From assembly GCA_936440205.1 (NCBI GenBank), contig OW387134.1, positions 66,801,427 through 66,865,426 of the forward strand: a stretch of DNA of 64,000 nt, in the 5' to 3' direction. Numbering within the stretch: position 1 is the first letter of the stretch; each line of letters opens with the position of its first letter. Shown here in pieces: positions 34,737 through 46,792 of the stretch. The notes under the pieces are model-generated. The model ran no database searches and was not told where the DNA came from. It was given only the letters and a program-made list of their open reading frames with translations. Made by a program: the position numbers and the translations under genes. The stretch is from Lepidonotus clava. Its lineage: Eukaryota > Annelida > Polychaeta > Phyllodocida > Polynoidae.

Positions 34737-35166
34737 AGGTTATAATCCACAAGCCGATTTTACTCCCGATTAAATAGAAATGGCAGCGCGAATATAATGA
34801 TGCATTGCACTAGACGATTTTGGACACCGAACATTTGGAAACTTCTAGATCTTATTAAGAAATATCACAGAAACTCATCCATACTACATACCATTTCAAA
34901 AATAATAATTTTAAATCCTTTCTAATGATATTTACCTTGGCTATAATCAAGCAATATTTCCACTGCCAATTTATGAAATCGGGAGTAAAATCGGCTAGTG
35001 CAATACAGCCTTAAAACATGTTGCGTATCATTAGAATTATATATAGTTTTTGATTCCCTATCAGACGGTATCTATAGTATGCATGGCCTTTTGCCATTTC
35101 AAGGGCAAAAGGTATGAAATACTAAAGAACCAGGGGTCAGAATCGCCTAGTGGAATACAGGCTTAA
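34737..35166. mobile_element. MITE family A, compound of two or three copies
   Basis: A left-end piece at 34741-34798 is followed by a copy from about 34800 (GCATTGCACTAGACG) to TTAA at 35011-35014, and then by the right half of another copy ending CCTAGTGGAATACAGGC before TTAA at 35163-35166. Repeated insertion into or beside earlier copies explains the order. Confidence 0.75.
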
Positions 35167-35169
35167 AGG

Positions 35170-36240
35170 AAACTGACAGTCTACATTTACCCAAACCTAG
35201 CCTACATACTTCTACCCCAAAGGGCGGTTTTCTTTCATGCCATAGGACTTTATGCCACTGTGGACGGCGCTTTTTATATTCCTAAGCAAGGCGGACCGGG
35301 GATCTGTAATTACATTTTTCAAAATTAATGGCATAGGGAGGGTTCATTGTGATAACACTGGTTCTGCCTTCCTAACCTATCATCCTCTGATTTTGGGTCT
35401 ATTCACCGGATTAAACACAAAGACTAACAGGCTTCGAGGATAGCAGGCGGAGAGCGCCTCTAATTAACCCTAACAAGGTTCGTAGAGGGGGAAACAAATC
35501 GATGGCTCTGACATTGTGCTGGATCTTTTATCCACTCGTCGAGGTCCATGGGTTCTTTGAAGGAGGAGGGGAGCACTTTTGAGGAATGCTTTTAACAGAA
35601 AGAAGCGCCAGGGACAACTGCTCATTGAATGGGTTGTGTGAGTGGTACAAGGGGGGCGTAAAGTGGCGCGAGCAGCTCCCTGAAGGACCTATATATAGCC
35701 CTATAGATGCGACGGGCAAGGCACCACTCAAATTTTTGCACATGTTTTGCATTTGCTTGACCGATTTCAACTTCCACCTTTAATCGAATACACTGAAATC
35801 GTAATGTCTCAAAAGTTATGTTATTATGATGACACTTGGTACAGGTGATCCCTCTAAGTTGGTATCTGGTAGAAAACGCACTTGCCTACATTATATAGTA
35901 TGTGTTTTATTTTGTTCAAATTGGTTCTATAAGTTCTATGATTGTTGATAACTGTGTATTCGTCTATATACTTTTCATTCTACGGTTATTTTATGAAAAA
36001 CTTGTATGTATGACGCGGGAAAACTGGACATCAACGAAAACATACAGTATAATGAATTGTTTTGTCCCCTATCAAAAACTACATTCTCAACAGGAGAAAA
36101 TAGAAGCTCTTGCCTACCAGAACAACATAATATACAGTTTGTTGACCGCCCTGGTTTCACCTACAAGCACCCTGGGGGTCCACCCTGAGGCCGTTAACAT
36201 CATTCCGCACTCATCCTACACTGCCTTAGATACCAGTAGC
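35170..36240. other. Unassigned stretch with a unique island
   Basis: 35225-35560 is complex, non-repetitive DNA with TAATTACA, AATTAATGGCAT and TTCATTGTGATAAC words. 35560-36240 is AT-rich with no recognised element. No gene is supported. Confidence 0.35.
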
Positions 36241-37104
36241 TAGCTTAGCCACTCACAGAGATAGCTGAGCAGCTCACAGAGATAGCTGAGCCACTCACAG
36301 AGATAGCCGAGCCACTCACGGAGATAGCCTGCCACTCATGGAGATAGCCAAGCAGCTCACAGAGATAACCGAACAGCACACAGAGATAGCCGAGCCACTC
36401 ACGGAGTTGCTGAGCTATTCATGGAGAAAGCTGAACTGCTCACAGAGATAGCTGAACTGCTCACAGAGATAGCCACACTGCTCACAGAGATAGCTGAGCT
36501 ACTCACGGAGATAGCCAAGCCGATCACAGAGATTGCCGAGCCACTCAAGGAGAAAGGCAAGCAGCTCAATGAGATAACCGAGCTGCTCACAGACATAGCC
36601 TAGCCACTCACGAAGAAAGCTGAGCCACTCATGGAGATAGCCAAGCCGCTCACGGAGATAGCAACGCCGCTCAAGGGGATAGCTGAGCTGCTCAAGGAGA
36701 TAGTCAAGCCACTTACAGAGATAGCCAAGCCACTCACAAAGATAGACGGGCCGCTCAGGGAGATAGCCGAGCCACTCACAGAGATAGCCGAGCTGCTCAC
36801 AGAGATAGCCGAGCCACTAACTGAGATAGCTGAGCTGCTCACAGAGATAGCCGAGCCACTCACTGAGATAGCCAAGCCACTCACGGAGATAGCTGAGCCA
36901 CTCACAGAGATAGCCGAACCGCTCACAGAGATAGCCGAGCAGCTCAAGGAGATAGCTGAGCTGCCAATGGAGATGGCCAAGCCACTCACGAAGATAGCAG
37001 AGCCGCTCACAGAGATAGCTGAGCCACTCACAGAGATAGCCAAGCAGCTCACTGAGATAGCCGAGCCGCTCAAAGAGATAGCCAAGCCGCTTACCGAGCT
37101 AGCC
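36241..37104. repeat. 21-bp minisatellite, about 41 units
   Basis: Units follow GCCGAGCC(A/G)CTCACAGAGATA with frequent changes. Period 21 is seven codons, so a long plus-strand frame (EIAEPLT repeats, open 36631-37560) and an antisense frame (AISVSGS repeats) both stay open. The heptad has Leu and Ile spaced like a coiled coil but a Pro in most units, and the frame runs on into a microsatellite. Best read as noncoding. Confidence 0.9.
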
Positions 37105-37173
37105 GATTTTGGATTTATTCCACAGCCTTGTTGTCCTGATCACTACATATTGATTACTAAAAGTGATGACAAG

Positions 37174-37213
37174 ATTATATATATATATGTGTGTGTGTAT
37201 GTATGTATGTATG

Positions 37214-37250
<37 letters not shown>

Positions 37251-37270
37251 TTATGTGTGTGTGTGTGTGC
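37174..37270. repeat. (TATG)n/(GT)n microsatellite
   Basis: Alternating TA, TATG and GT runs directly after the 21-bp minisatellite. Confidence 0.95.
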
Positions 37271-37279
37271 AAAAGGTCT

Positions 37280-38940
37280 ATAGCTGGGGAGCTGTCCCCG
37301 ACTCGGTGCAGAGTGTATGTGAAGTGTTGTGCATGTATATAGAAAACAGGCCAAGTGTGGTACATCTACGGAGGGCGCCTGTCCTAATGAACAGATTACA
37401 CAACTCGAGTCGATTCTACCTTCCGGGCCAACGCCACCTGAGTCGGCGAGCGGCTCGTTTGTTCGATTGCGCCTTCCGGCCCGCGCCGCATACAAATCAG
37501 AGATCTACCGCCACGGTTAGCACCCCTCTACAACGTCCCAGCGCCCCTATATCTTATTAATCAAAATGCAAAATGGCCGCAGACAAAAAGAATGCCCCTC
37601 GATGAAGTGTTGTGCCCACACTTGAGGCGGTTTTAATCTCCATAATTAATTTCCGGCCGGGCCTCTCGAAGTTACCACGTTGGTGTTGGTATTTGGTAGG
37701 TCCCCAATCCTCCGCTGAGTAGGGAAGGCGGGGAGGAGGCATTGGGTGGATGGGCTTTGTATATACAGCTAATGAAGTGGGGGGTGTGAATGAATTTAGA
37801 TTGTGAGGCATTTGAATTTCATTCCAGGAGGTATTGTCAGATTGGGGAGGCCCCTCGGAATGAGTTAACATTTTATTTGTTCCAGGCAACGCTTCGTGTC
37901 GGTAAAGTTGTGATGAAAACTAAAGACTTGATGCAATTACAAACAATCTGGTTTTATGAGTAGCTGACAAACACGTGAAAGAGTGGACACGAATTCATAT
38001 TCTTGTATTTCTTTACTAATAGTCTCCGATTGATTTGTCCTTTTCATACAACTGTCTCTTGACTTGAGATTTCAGCTTTTGTTGAAATTAAAAGACAATG
38101 TCAAACTCATTTTGAAAATAGTTCGGGATTTGATGATTGTTGGAGTGGAGTTGTGTAATTGGTTAGCTGATTAAATTATACGGTCATGCTTAATTACTTT
38201 ATAATTAGCACTGCCTTAAGGTTTGTGTAGGGGGATTGGGTTGCTTTTTTGCATTGGCCACGTTGGTTGATATTCGCCCTCGTTTGTGACAATAACCAAG
38301 AAAATATGTACATCGTGAAATTATATTTAGCCATGTCAGAGAGATTAGATTGCTGGATTGTTGAAACGCGAAATTAAATACGCGTGAAATAATCCTTTGG
38401 CTGTCATCCCCGAAAAGCACACACAAAAACATAGATCTACGTTTAGTCAGTGGTGTACCCAGTTGGGAGGCGGGAGCCCGAGGGTGTCTGGAACCCCCAG
38501 ATTTCTCAGTGTTTATAATGAAACTATAAATACAGGGAGTTTTGTTTAAATATCTAGTCGGGAACCCCAAGTACTGCATACCCCCTTGGAATAACCTGGA
38601 ACCCCCTCAGAGTTTAGGACTGCATGGGTATACCCGTGTTTTACAGTATATTCCTACTTGACTACGGCCTTGCGAAATTAACTTCGAATTCAGGTGAATT
38701 AATCTTTAGGAAGAAATGCGCCAAAAATGTACACCTTCGAAAATATCTACAGTATTGTATAGTAGCTTGCAACTTGACCATTGCCTTCCTATAACACCGA
38801 AGTCAGGGCACTACGCGTACATCAATCGTCCCCATCCTGTTCGCGGGGGGTCCCACGTGGGTTAAGGTAAATAACGTGATAACATCACTGTACGGTGATT
38901 TTCACAGTAGAATAACCATGTGTATGTCCGCAGAGGCAGG
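37280..38940. other. Unassigned stretch with CpG-rich patches
   Basis: 37380-37720 is GC-richer with several CpG (for example AGTCGGCGAGCGGCTCG near 37440) and complex, non-repetitive. The remainder is AT-rich. CAGTGGTGTACCCAG at 38449 may be one end of an old hAT-like MITE, but its partner end is not clear. No coding sequence recognised. Confidence 0.35.
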
Positions 38941-38941
38941 C

Positions 38942-39159
38942 TGAAGCCCTGTTTCCACCAGCCGGTTTTACTACCGATTTGTTGGTAATTTATTACTTTT
39001 AACTGGTAATATGGAAAAGGATTATATACCTTACATACCATTTAAAAGAGAATTTAAAATGCTTTCTAATGGTATATAACATGTTTGTGATTAACTTATA
39101 TTCCCACTGCCAATTTTTGAAATCAGTCGTAGAAATCAGCTGATTGAAACAGGGCTTGA
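38942..39159. mobile_element. MITE family A, CCCTGTTTCCACCAG subtype
   Basis: GCCCTGTTTCCACCAGCCG left, CAGCTGATTGAAACAGGGC right. Flanking tetramers CTGA and TTGA resemble but do not match TTAA. Confidence 0.8.
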
Positions 39160-40194
39160 TGCCAACTCGGTCCTCGGGGGTCCGATCCAACCCGATTGTC
39201 GAGGTTTCACTATAGATCTGGGACACAAGAAACAACTCAAAAACCTAAGCATTTTTTGTCAACTCCTGTTAGTTCTTCTTTTCCTATGTTCTCATAAATT
39301 CACCAAAATGTAACTCTAATGGCACATTCAAAGTGATATGACCAAACATGTCCTGTCAACATGCAGCACTTCATATGAAATAACCTTATGATATCTAGAC
39401 AAAACTCTTAGCTATCGCTATGTCACAACAGAAGGAACACAAAATGAGCTGTTTCTTGCTGACCAGATCTATGGTTGCAATTGATGTCGTCACATATATA
39501 ATGACAGGCTCATCGCAATAGATTATACGCAGTCTTTTTGCATGTGATTACTATGTCCGTGATTACTACTTAGAAAAGATATTTTACAGTCTATTTTCCT
39601 TTGCAACAAGGTATATGTTTTGGAAAATCAGGAAATCGGTACTTTCATAGCTTTGCATAATACATTAATCAAATTTTATTGAAATAATGATCGGCCAATG
39701 GTACACAGCATACTTCCCTCACATGTTGCAATATATTTGAGAAATACGACGATCCAGCCGTAAGGGCATGACACATACACATTATCAAATTTCCATGAGA
39801 ATTGCCCTTTTTAACAACATGGAAGGTTTGTAAGTCGGGCAATTACGTTTTTCATAATTCAGAGGACTAATATCTTAGAATAAGGTGAATTTATTCCCAT
39901 GTAATCTCTATCAATTAATTATTTGGATTTGTGAAAACTATATTGGCTTGTATTTAAGAAAAGTGGGATATGATTACGAACCCATTAAAATGGGACATGA
40001 CATTCAGGAAATTGACTTGTGACATTAGAATAAATTGGCTTATTGTTGGTCAATGTCTTTAATTTAACAAGTTGTGCACAGTTTTGAGTTTAATATTTTC
40101 CTCTACCAACACCCTCCCCCCTCCCTACTCTTCCTAGGTAGTAAGTGAGTGATGGATCGATGTTTTACACCATACCAACTACCAAGGTCATTTT
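39160..40194. other. Unassigned AT-rich stretch
   Basis: No repeat family, RNA gene or coding signal recognised. Confidence 0.5.
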
Positions 40195-40450
40195 CATGAT
40201 GAAAACAAGTTGGGACAAATTCTGTCATTGGAAATCATATCTATGAGATGAAGGTGACAGGGTGGGCAAACAGCAGGAGACCAAAACTGGGAAATCATTT
40301 TTGCTGTACCTCATCCCTTAGTGAACCAAGACACCAACTGGGAATTGAACCCAAAGAACCACTTGGTCAGTGCTGGGTCCCCCCTATCGTCACCTTTTAC
40401 GATCAGCAGGGGCTACTGGGCACCTATATTCTTCCTAGGTAGTTCTGCCC
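40195..40450 (+). repeat. Dispersed repeat with B-box-like core, copy 2 (inverted)
   Basis: Complement of the copies at 4.8 and 48.1 kb: GGTGACAGGGTGGGCAAAC, then GGGAATTGAACCCAAAGAAC and GATCAGCAGGGGCTACTGGG. The strongest block covers 40248-40440. Confidence 0.65.
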
Positions 40451-41649
40451 AGATGTACCCTTACATACACCCAAAAATGTCCATTACTGTCACTGGCCAC
40501 CTCAGATCTCTTGAGAAATTCCATTGGCCTTCTCTATACATGTTACATAGATAATCATTTTAACAGTACTAGTTGGGTATTGGTCACACCTTCGATACAC
40601 CAATAGTTGTACATTCTTGGATATGGGATGGAATTCTCACTTAAAACGGTTGACACTGCACCGGCCTACTTTTGGAAACAGTGGGTCGGGATTGACAGAC
40701 TATACCCATCCCCCCACCCATCCCTGTTTGCCTCCATACCTCCAGGGAATCTCCCTATAATCCCCCTGCGTCTCCTCTCTTCAGGGAAGCCCCTCGACTG
40801 TAGTTACGTCCAAGTCCGCTAAGTGCTCAAGCTAGGACTGTTAACCAGCAACCATTTTAGGTGGAAATTCCGACTCATATCCCAGCAAGCTTTGCATCTG
40901 CTGGTTCATGGCAGGGGTAACCATAAACTAGCTGGCACCCAAACAACCATCAAAGGGGTTCCACATGCCATTTATAGAGGGCCAATCAAATAACTCCTTG
41001 CATATTTTAAGTAGCCACTAGTAGCCATGGACTGTTGTGGGTGTAAGGACCTATTATGCAAGAGGTAACTAGGTCATGAAAGGACTAGGAGGCCCCCCGA
41101 TCCCCCCGAGGACCCCCCATCCCACTCCCCCCAACCACCTCCCGACTCCCCATCCTAACATCCAGGGGGCCTCCCGAGGGCCCAGTTGACGAACAGCCCC
41201 CCAGATCCCTCCCTGACCCTTATGAATGTCCACGGCCATCCCTGTCAAAACACCGCCCCTCCTCCTCTCAGTCGGTCGTTATGATCTCTTTTTGCGTTTA
41301 AACGATAGCCCAATTTGGGGATGAGATTGTCTTTATCTTTTGGGAGGGCTGGCTGAAGCCAACTCGTCCTAGTGGGCGAACTGGGGGCAGAGGGGTAGGT
41401 GGGTGGGTACTGTTGGGATAGACCTTTTCCTGTTGGTCGATCGATTGCATGTATACTTGCTGCATATCAGTTTTTATTCCGACATGAGAATATTTATCAT
41501 AAATAAATGAGTACGCTGATGATAACAGATTATGTTTGTATAAGTGGGAGCAGCATCAATGCTGAGCACACAGTAATTCCGAATCTCATTATTACCCTCC
41601 AAAAAAGGCAAGGCTATTATGGTATATTATAGCAGATCGCCTATTTGAA
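40451..41649. other. Unassigned stretch with a C-rich part
   Basis: 41085-41270 is C-rich low complexity. A GCATCTGCTGGTTCATGGCAG phrase near 40895 resembles GCCGCTGCTTCATGGCAGG near 16680, marking an old dispersed repeat. No gene recognised. Confidence 0.45.
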
Positions 41650-42560
41650 AAATAATCCCATCTCGTTCCAGCAGGTGCAAAAGGGGGTATACAGTCTACG
41701 TGTTTTGCAGATATAATTATATTATATGTGTATAGTTATTTTGATGAATATGATCCAAAGGTCTGCCAGTGTTAGAACTGCTTTGGTGCAAGTGTAAGAG
41801 CAGTATGGTATACTCTAGTAGAACTATTTGCCATGTATAGCCTGTAGGTGCAAATTATAACGATAATATGGGATCTCGTCTATATGTCAGTTCAACCTAC
41901 CGCGCATAGCTGATTTAAAGTGTTGTCTGAACCTGCAGGCTAATTTCCACAAATCTTGTCGACACACCCATTGGCAAGACTATAGGAAATATATAAATAA
42001 TTGCTCTGTCTTCATCTGTCATAAAATTTCAAACTAACTGGAAATAATTCCGAGTATTTTGAAAATAATTGGCCAAAAAATACGAAACCTCCTCCCCCAC
42101 CCCCCATATCCGCCATTGTGTATAGTTTATCATAGATGAAAATAATCAAAAGTCCTGCCAATGTTATAACTGGTTATACCTCCTGTTGCGTAGCAACTTT
42201 TTAGTAGGCCTATTTAAATAAATATATATAATTCCATATCTAGACTGAAAGTGCAAAATACGAGAAATATATTGTATTCCAGCTAAATATCATTCAAAGC
42301 CTGCCAATGTTAGAACTTCTTTGGTACAAAGGCAAGAGTATTTATGTATGTGCTAGTAGATCCATTTGACAAATATATAATATATTTCTGGCCTGCAGGT
42401 GCAAAATATATAATGACAAAAGGGGAGATAGCATCTGTGTCATTTATGTAATATATGTATAGTTTTGTAGATGAGTATGAAGGTCTGTGGATGTCAGAAC
42501 TGGTTATAGCTTCAGTTGCACAACCACATGATTGTATACTCCAACATGGGTGGTAATACA
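41650..42560. repeat. Decayed core-repeat region with dispersed repeat L inside
   Basis: TCTGCCAGTGTTAGAACTG-like phrases occur at about 41760, 42152, 42300 and 42482, each followed by CTAGTAGA or GTAGG(C/T) words and a GCAGGTGCAAA word. Repeat L (GCTGATTTAAAGTG, CCTGCAGGCTAATTT, GTCGACA) lies at 41885-42060. The design, left flank plus spaced core repeats, resembles bivalve pearl-type elements. Confidence 0.5.
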
Positions 42561-43089
42561 AGGGGTCTCCCCTTGCAATACAAGACCGTGTACCGATGAT
42601 TTGTGCGTGTCATCAGAGGTACAGGGACCTCTGCAGCCCACGGTAACGACTCTATAATAAGGGGTGGGCCTGTCCTTATCTCACAGTTTATGTGGACCAC
42701 AGTCTCCAACGATAACCCCCCTCGGTAAGTCCGCCGCCCTCTCATTGCTAGGCGAAACAGCAGCAGTCGAATGGACGAGGCCTGTCGTGGGCTGATCCCG
42801 GGGAGTGATAGCAGGGCCTGGGAGGAGGATTCTTATCCAGGAGAGAGGGGGGGGGGGTGACTTCTGTCCATTCCCGCCCATAAAGATACGCATCATAGTT
42901 CTTAAAAACACGGGGAACGGGTCTATTTTCACAAACTTCACATGTCCGCGTTTCTAGAAAAAAGGGAAGGCCTACTTTTTCCATATAGAATATCCGTGAT
43001 ATGGAGTGATATGGAAAAGAGGGACACATTTTCCATGAAAGTAAACAATTTCAGGAAAAAAAGGATCATTTATGGCCACAAAAAGTCAG

Positions 43090-43173
43090 AGTTTTGCAAA
43101 AAAGTAACAAACTGACTAAAAAATTATGGTTGCAGAATGTTTCTGTTACGTCACAAGCTGGCTGGGAAGACTC
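43090..43173 (-). mobile_element. MITE family B, terminal fragment, inverted
   Basis: On the minus strand: CCCAGCCAGCTTGTGACG, AACATTCTGCAACCATA, TTAGTCAGTTTGTTACTT. Confidence 0.7.
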
Positions 43174-43174
43174 C

Positions 43175-43330
43175 CACCAGCTGGGCAAAAATTAGTTGAC
43201 ATCCATACCAATATGGCAGCCAATGTAGTTTTTTTTGGTTGAACATGATTGTCATCTATAAAGCTGAGGCAACACTTACGTGACAGCATGGTATCAGCAA
43301 CTGTGAGGCAGCCTAAAGTCTGCATTAGTC
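43175..43330 (-). repeat. Inverted fragment of the 46.4-48.7 kb unit
   Basis: On the minus strand: GGCTGCCATATTGGTATGGA, GTCAACTAATTTTTGCCCAG. It adjoins a family-B MITE end. Confidence 0.6.
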
Positions 43331-43429
43331 TGTCGCAAAGTGAATGGCAAGCTTAAGGGTCCTTTTTTCCAGGTTCAAGAGAGTGAAATAGACCTATGCA
43401 CCAAGTGCACCATAGGTTCACTAACAATG

Positions 43430-43890
43430 GGTATCAAATAAGCCCATCCCAGTTTAGGCCAACAATTAAGTTTACCATGAAATATTATCAAAACTGCTCC
43501 CATGCTTATTCCCTGAAGAGAGTTGCAACATACAAAATTAACAAAAGCAATTCAGTTGACAGACTGCTCCTAAAATGTCTAAAATGTGACCTTATATTTT
43601 GGTCTTTTTCCCATAGGAGCCAATGGTAAAGCCTGCCAATCCAACCTATAATGTCCAACCATGTTTTGCCCTTAAATACAGTATTCTGATTGGCTGGCAA
43701 ACCTGCAAATATGTCAATTGATAAAATTTAAGAAATTATAATGTTTTAGCAGTACTTGATGATATAGAAAAACACAATTCTTGCTTATTTAAGTAAGCTC
43801 AAGTCTTTGAGACAATGATGGCATTTATGTCAATTTTGTTCAACCCTTGTCCAACCCCAGGATATATTCAATGTGGGATGGGCTTATTAG
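43430..43890 (-). repeat. Inverted copy of the 10.6-13.4 kb repeat
   Basis: Read on the minus strand it contains GGGTTGGACAA, CTGATTGGCTGGCAAA as a complement, AGGCTTTACCATTGG and a CAACTGAATTGC word, in the order seen at 11.16-11.5 kb. Confidence 0.7.
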
Positions 43891-43899
43891 GATGAGCTA

Positions 43900-44780
43900 A
43901 TTAATATGGGTGTATTTTCAAGAAGTACATGTATTCATAGTATATGAATTATAGGGTGGTCTGAATTGGTTTCGGAAGTGGGAATTATCCCGATCTATTT
44001 AGAGTATATATAGTATCAATATATTATAATCCGCACTGACCCAAGCAGTTCAGAGAGACGCTATGATTTATTTATTAATGTAAGCTTCACAAGAACTATC
44101 AGAACTGTAGGTCAAGAGTGTCTTTCAAAATTATATATAGTGTATGTTGTCTAAATGTTCCAGATTCTCCAAATGTGTCTTTAATGTATGGTCAATTGAT
44201 GTATTCATGTATTCTCCAAGGGTGTCTATGATGTATGATCCCTTCATTTAGGGTATATTTTTCGCATGGATGTAGTCCGTCCGAATAAGTCTATTTTTGA
44301 ATCGTTAACACAAGCATCCAGGCATATATAAGTGAAGTCACCTCCCCAGAATTCTAAGAAAGATGTACTCTCCCGGTGCAGGGGGTCCCCAGGGCCCTCT
44401 CCTCTCTTTGTATTCTAACCGCCGGCCTATGCCACCCCCGTCTTGTCGAATATCCCACTTATTCCGCCAACGTCGGGATAGATTTGTCTGTAGTGGAATA
44501 TTGCGCGGTTCCCCCAGTCCCGTATCTGATTTCCTATGTAATATACTGTATGCATAATTGTATGTGATATCCATATGATATCGGACGCTCCTTTCAATAT
44601 GTATCCAGGGCCCTAATCGTATCAAAATAGGGAAGGGGTTCTTAACGAGAATGATCGAATCTGTGGCACTTACTATAGCAATAGATATAAGGCATCAAAT
44701 TTGTTATTGATTCAACATTAGATGACACATCAGTTCAGATATAACTCGTACAATATGTTATTTTTCTAAGGCCTATATTC
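43900..44780. other. Unassigned stretch
   Basis: Repeated TTTAGGGTATAT/TTTAGAGTATAT and ATGTATTCATGTATTCTCC words at 43990-44260 suggest an old short repeat. The part at 44340-44560 is GC-richer and complex. No gene recognised. Confidence 0.4.
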
Positions 44781-44789
44781 CGCATAGCG

Positions 44790-44955
44790 CAGGGACGGAT
44801 CCAGAGATTTCCAAAAGAAAAGGGGGGGGGGGGAGCGCTTATATAAGAATTTGAGGCGCCCATCCAGGGGCTACAATTTTACATTAAAAAATGTTTTACA
44901 TTTGGCAAAGGTTAGGGGGGCGCACTCTCAGGCGCCCCCTCTAAATCCGTCCCTG
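44790..44955. mobile_element. MITE with CAGGGACGGATCCAGAG ends, hAT-like
   Basis: CAGGGACGGATCCAGAG left, CTCTAAATCCGTCCCTG right. GCGC(T/A)C and GGCGCC words lie next to a G-run inside. Related in design to the element at 25.6 kb. Confidence 0.8.
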
Positions 44956-44997
44956 CACATGACGATTTTGTTACCGTGGGCAGTGGGCAGGAAGGTT

Positions 44998-45134
44998 TGA
45001 TATAGAAATGTTATATATCATTAGACTATATTTCGAACGAAAGGATGCTTGCTCCCATGCCTTATTCTCGGAGACAATATAACAAAATTAATTCATAATC
45101 GCCAGCATCGAGATCGGTATGTGGAATACAGGTT
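44998..45134. mobile_element. MITE family A, right half
   Basis: GAAATGTTATATATCATTAGA then ATCGGTATGTGGAATACAGG. The left terminus is not found. Confidence 0.5.
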
Positions 45135-45552
45135 TGTCCCTTACCGACCCGCCCCCCTCCCGACCTGCCCCCTAGTCTTATTGCATTGGGATGATAAAGT
45201 ATCATTGTAGGCTAATCTCACTGCATACTTGGCCCTTTTATTCAGCTCGTTTGTTCCTACTATATACCCTTTACACACAGGAACACGTGACCAGATTTTT
45301 GGAATCACCATTTTGATAACTTCAACCACCTGGCTATGATACAAATCCACTATTTGCAGCAGTAATTGTGGTTTATTATTCTATCTCTACTTTTTGTAAA
45401 TATGGCATGAATACATGTTTTGGATGTTTCAGAATTGTGAACGAGAGAAAATTTGAATTCATCACCAGTGAGATGTGTACGCGAATCTAAATTCAGGAGT
45501 TGTGTGGTGTTATAAGCACAATGTATAGATAGATAGCTTCAGTTTCAGCATG

Positions 45553-45795
45553 GGGAAAGGGGTGGTACAGTCGGACTTCTGTACAGGGGGCGCAGATTCA
45601 ATTCCTCACGTTGTCTGTTGGATCACCTTTCCATGCTGTCGTTCTTCTCCCCATATATTCTGTCATCAGTACTCTGTACATAGCAGATATAGGAGTTGGT
45701 CTCAGTATACCCGAAAAATTGCTTTAGAAATCTCCAACATATCATTATTCAGTTTTATATTCTGCTTCATTACTCCCTCTCCACCTGGGGGCCGA
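45553..45795 (+). mobile_element. tRNA-derived SINE, second family, diverged copy
   Basis: GTGGTACAGTCGG and GATTCAATTCC stand in the A- and B-box positions. The 3' half shares GAGTTGGTCT, a TATA(C/G)C(C/T)GAAAAATTGCTT-like block and CTCCAACA with the copy at 46.1 kb. More decayed than that copy. Confidence 0.6.
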
Positions 45796-45814
45796 CACCC
45801 ACCCAACCACAATA

Positions 45815-46107
45815 GGGGCCTGTTTCATAATAAACCTCGATAGATGTTGCTGTTCATAAGTTATGGTCACCTTTATTTTACCCTCATCATAGCTACGTGA
45901 GTTTTGCTTTTGCTTACGTGAGTTTGGGTGGATTTACGAGAGTCTTAGGTCATTTACAGGGGTTTTGGGTTTATTACCGGGAGTGTTGGGTCAATTTATG
46001 TGAGTTTTGCTATGAAATGGCCGTGTATGAGAGTTTCCGACTCATGCACAGTTTCCTTAAGGGCACATAAGACCTCTATAACTATGGAGGTTGTTATGAA
46101 ACAGGCC
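45815..46107. mobile_element. MITE with GGCCTGTTTCATAA ends
   Basis: GGGCCTGTTTCATAATAAACC left, GGTTGTTATGAAACAGGCC right. The interior repeats an ACGTGAGTTTTG-like phrase about five times (45895-46015). SINE copies lie on both sides. Confidence 0.75.
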
Positions 46108-46345
46108 ACAAGGGTGCGGGATAGTGTAGTGGTTAACGTCTTTACCTTGCTTGTGGAAGACCTGGGTTTGAGTCTGGGCTAGCCAGCGCTTTGGCTGTTA
46201 CACTATCTTACCTTGCCGTTGTTCTCACTCCCATAGATTTGGTCAGCCAGTTGGTGCAGTCAAAAACCAGAGTTGGTCTTGATATAGCTGAAAAATTGCT
46301 TAGTAGACTTTAAACTCCAACACCACCACATCCTCCTCATCACAT
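46108..46345 (+). mobile_element. tRNA-derived SINE, second family
   Basis: The head contains GGATAGTGTAGTGGTTAAC (A box) and GGGTTTGAGTC (B box) with tRNA-like spacing. The body shares AGAGTTGGTCT and GAAAAATTGCTT with the copy at 45553-45795. It abuts the right end of the MITE at 45815-46107. Confidence 0.75.
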
Positions 46346-46609
46346 CAGCATGAAACAGGCCGGCACCACAGGTTCATGTCTCAGTTATACCATGATGTCA
46401 CATAGGAATGTTGAGTGAGGTTTGTCAATACCACGCTTGACCTTTTTTAAATACTGGCGTGGATGTCAGCTAATCTTTGTCTGACATCAGAGGTTTATGT
46501 TGGAGACAACCGCTTTTGGCGTTCTCTGTGTGCAGCCCCTTGTTGATATCGAGGGGGACTTTGAAGGGCAGTTCACACCTTGTGATTCTTTCACTTATTA
46601 TTATTGTTA

Positions 46610-46792
46610 GGGGCCTTCCATTAAGTACATTCGCACCAAGGGGGGGTGGGGGGGGGTCTGATATTCTAGGAATTTTGCGTACGTTTCTATACAAATCCAA
46701 TGCGTATTTTCACCTAAGGGGGGTGGGGGGGGGGGGAGGGTGGGGGGGCTAGAATTTGTGAATTTTTGCATACGTACTAAATGGAAGGCCCC
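46610..46792. mobile_element. MITE family D with TTA target duplication
   Basis: TTA (46607-46609), GGGGCCTTCCATTAAGTAC, and at the right ATGGAAGGCCCC then TTA (46793-46795). 3-bp TTA duplications fit Harbinger-type transposition. Confidence 0.85.

Noticed and set aside
36631-37560. 309-codon open frame of EIAEPLT heptads
   Set aside because: It follows from a 21-bp minisatellite. The antisense frame is also open, Pro recurs in most heptads, and the frame runs into a microsatellite.
46110-46180. tRNA gene
   Set aside because: Same reasoning: it is the head of a SINE with a diverged partner copy at 45.55 kb.
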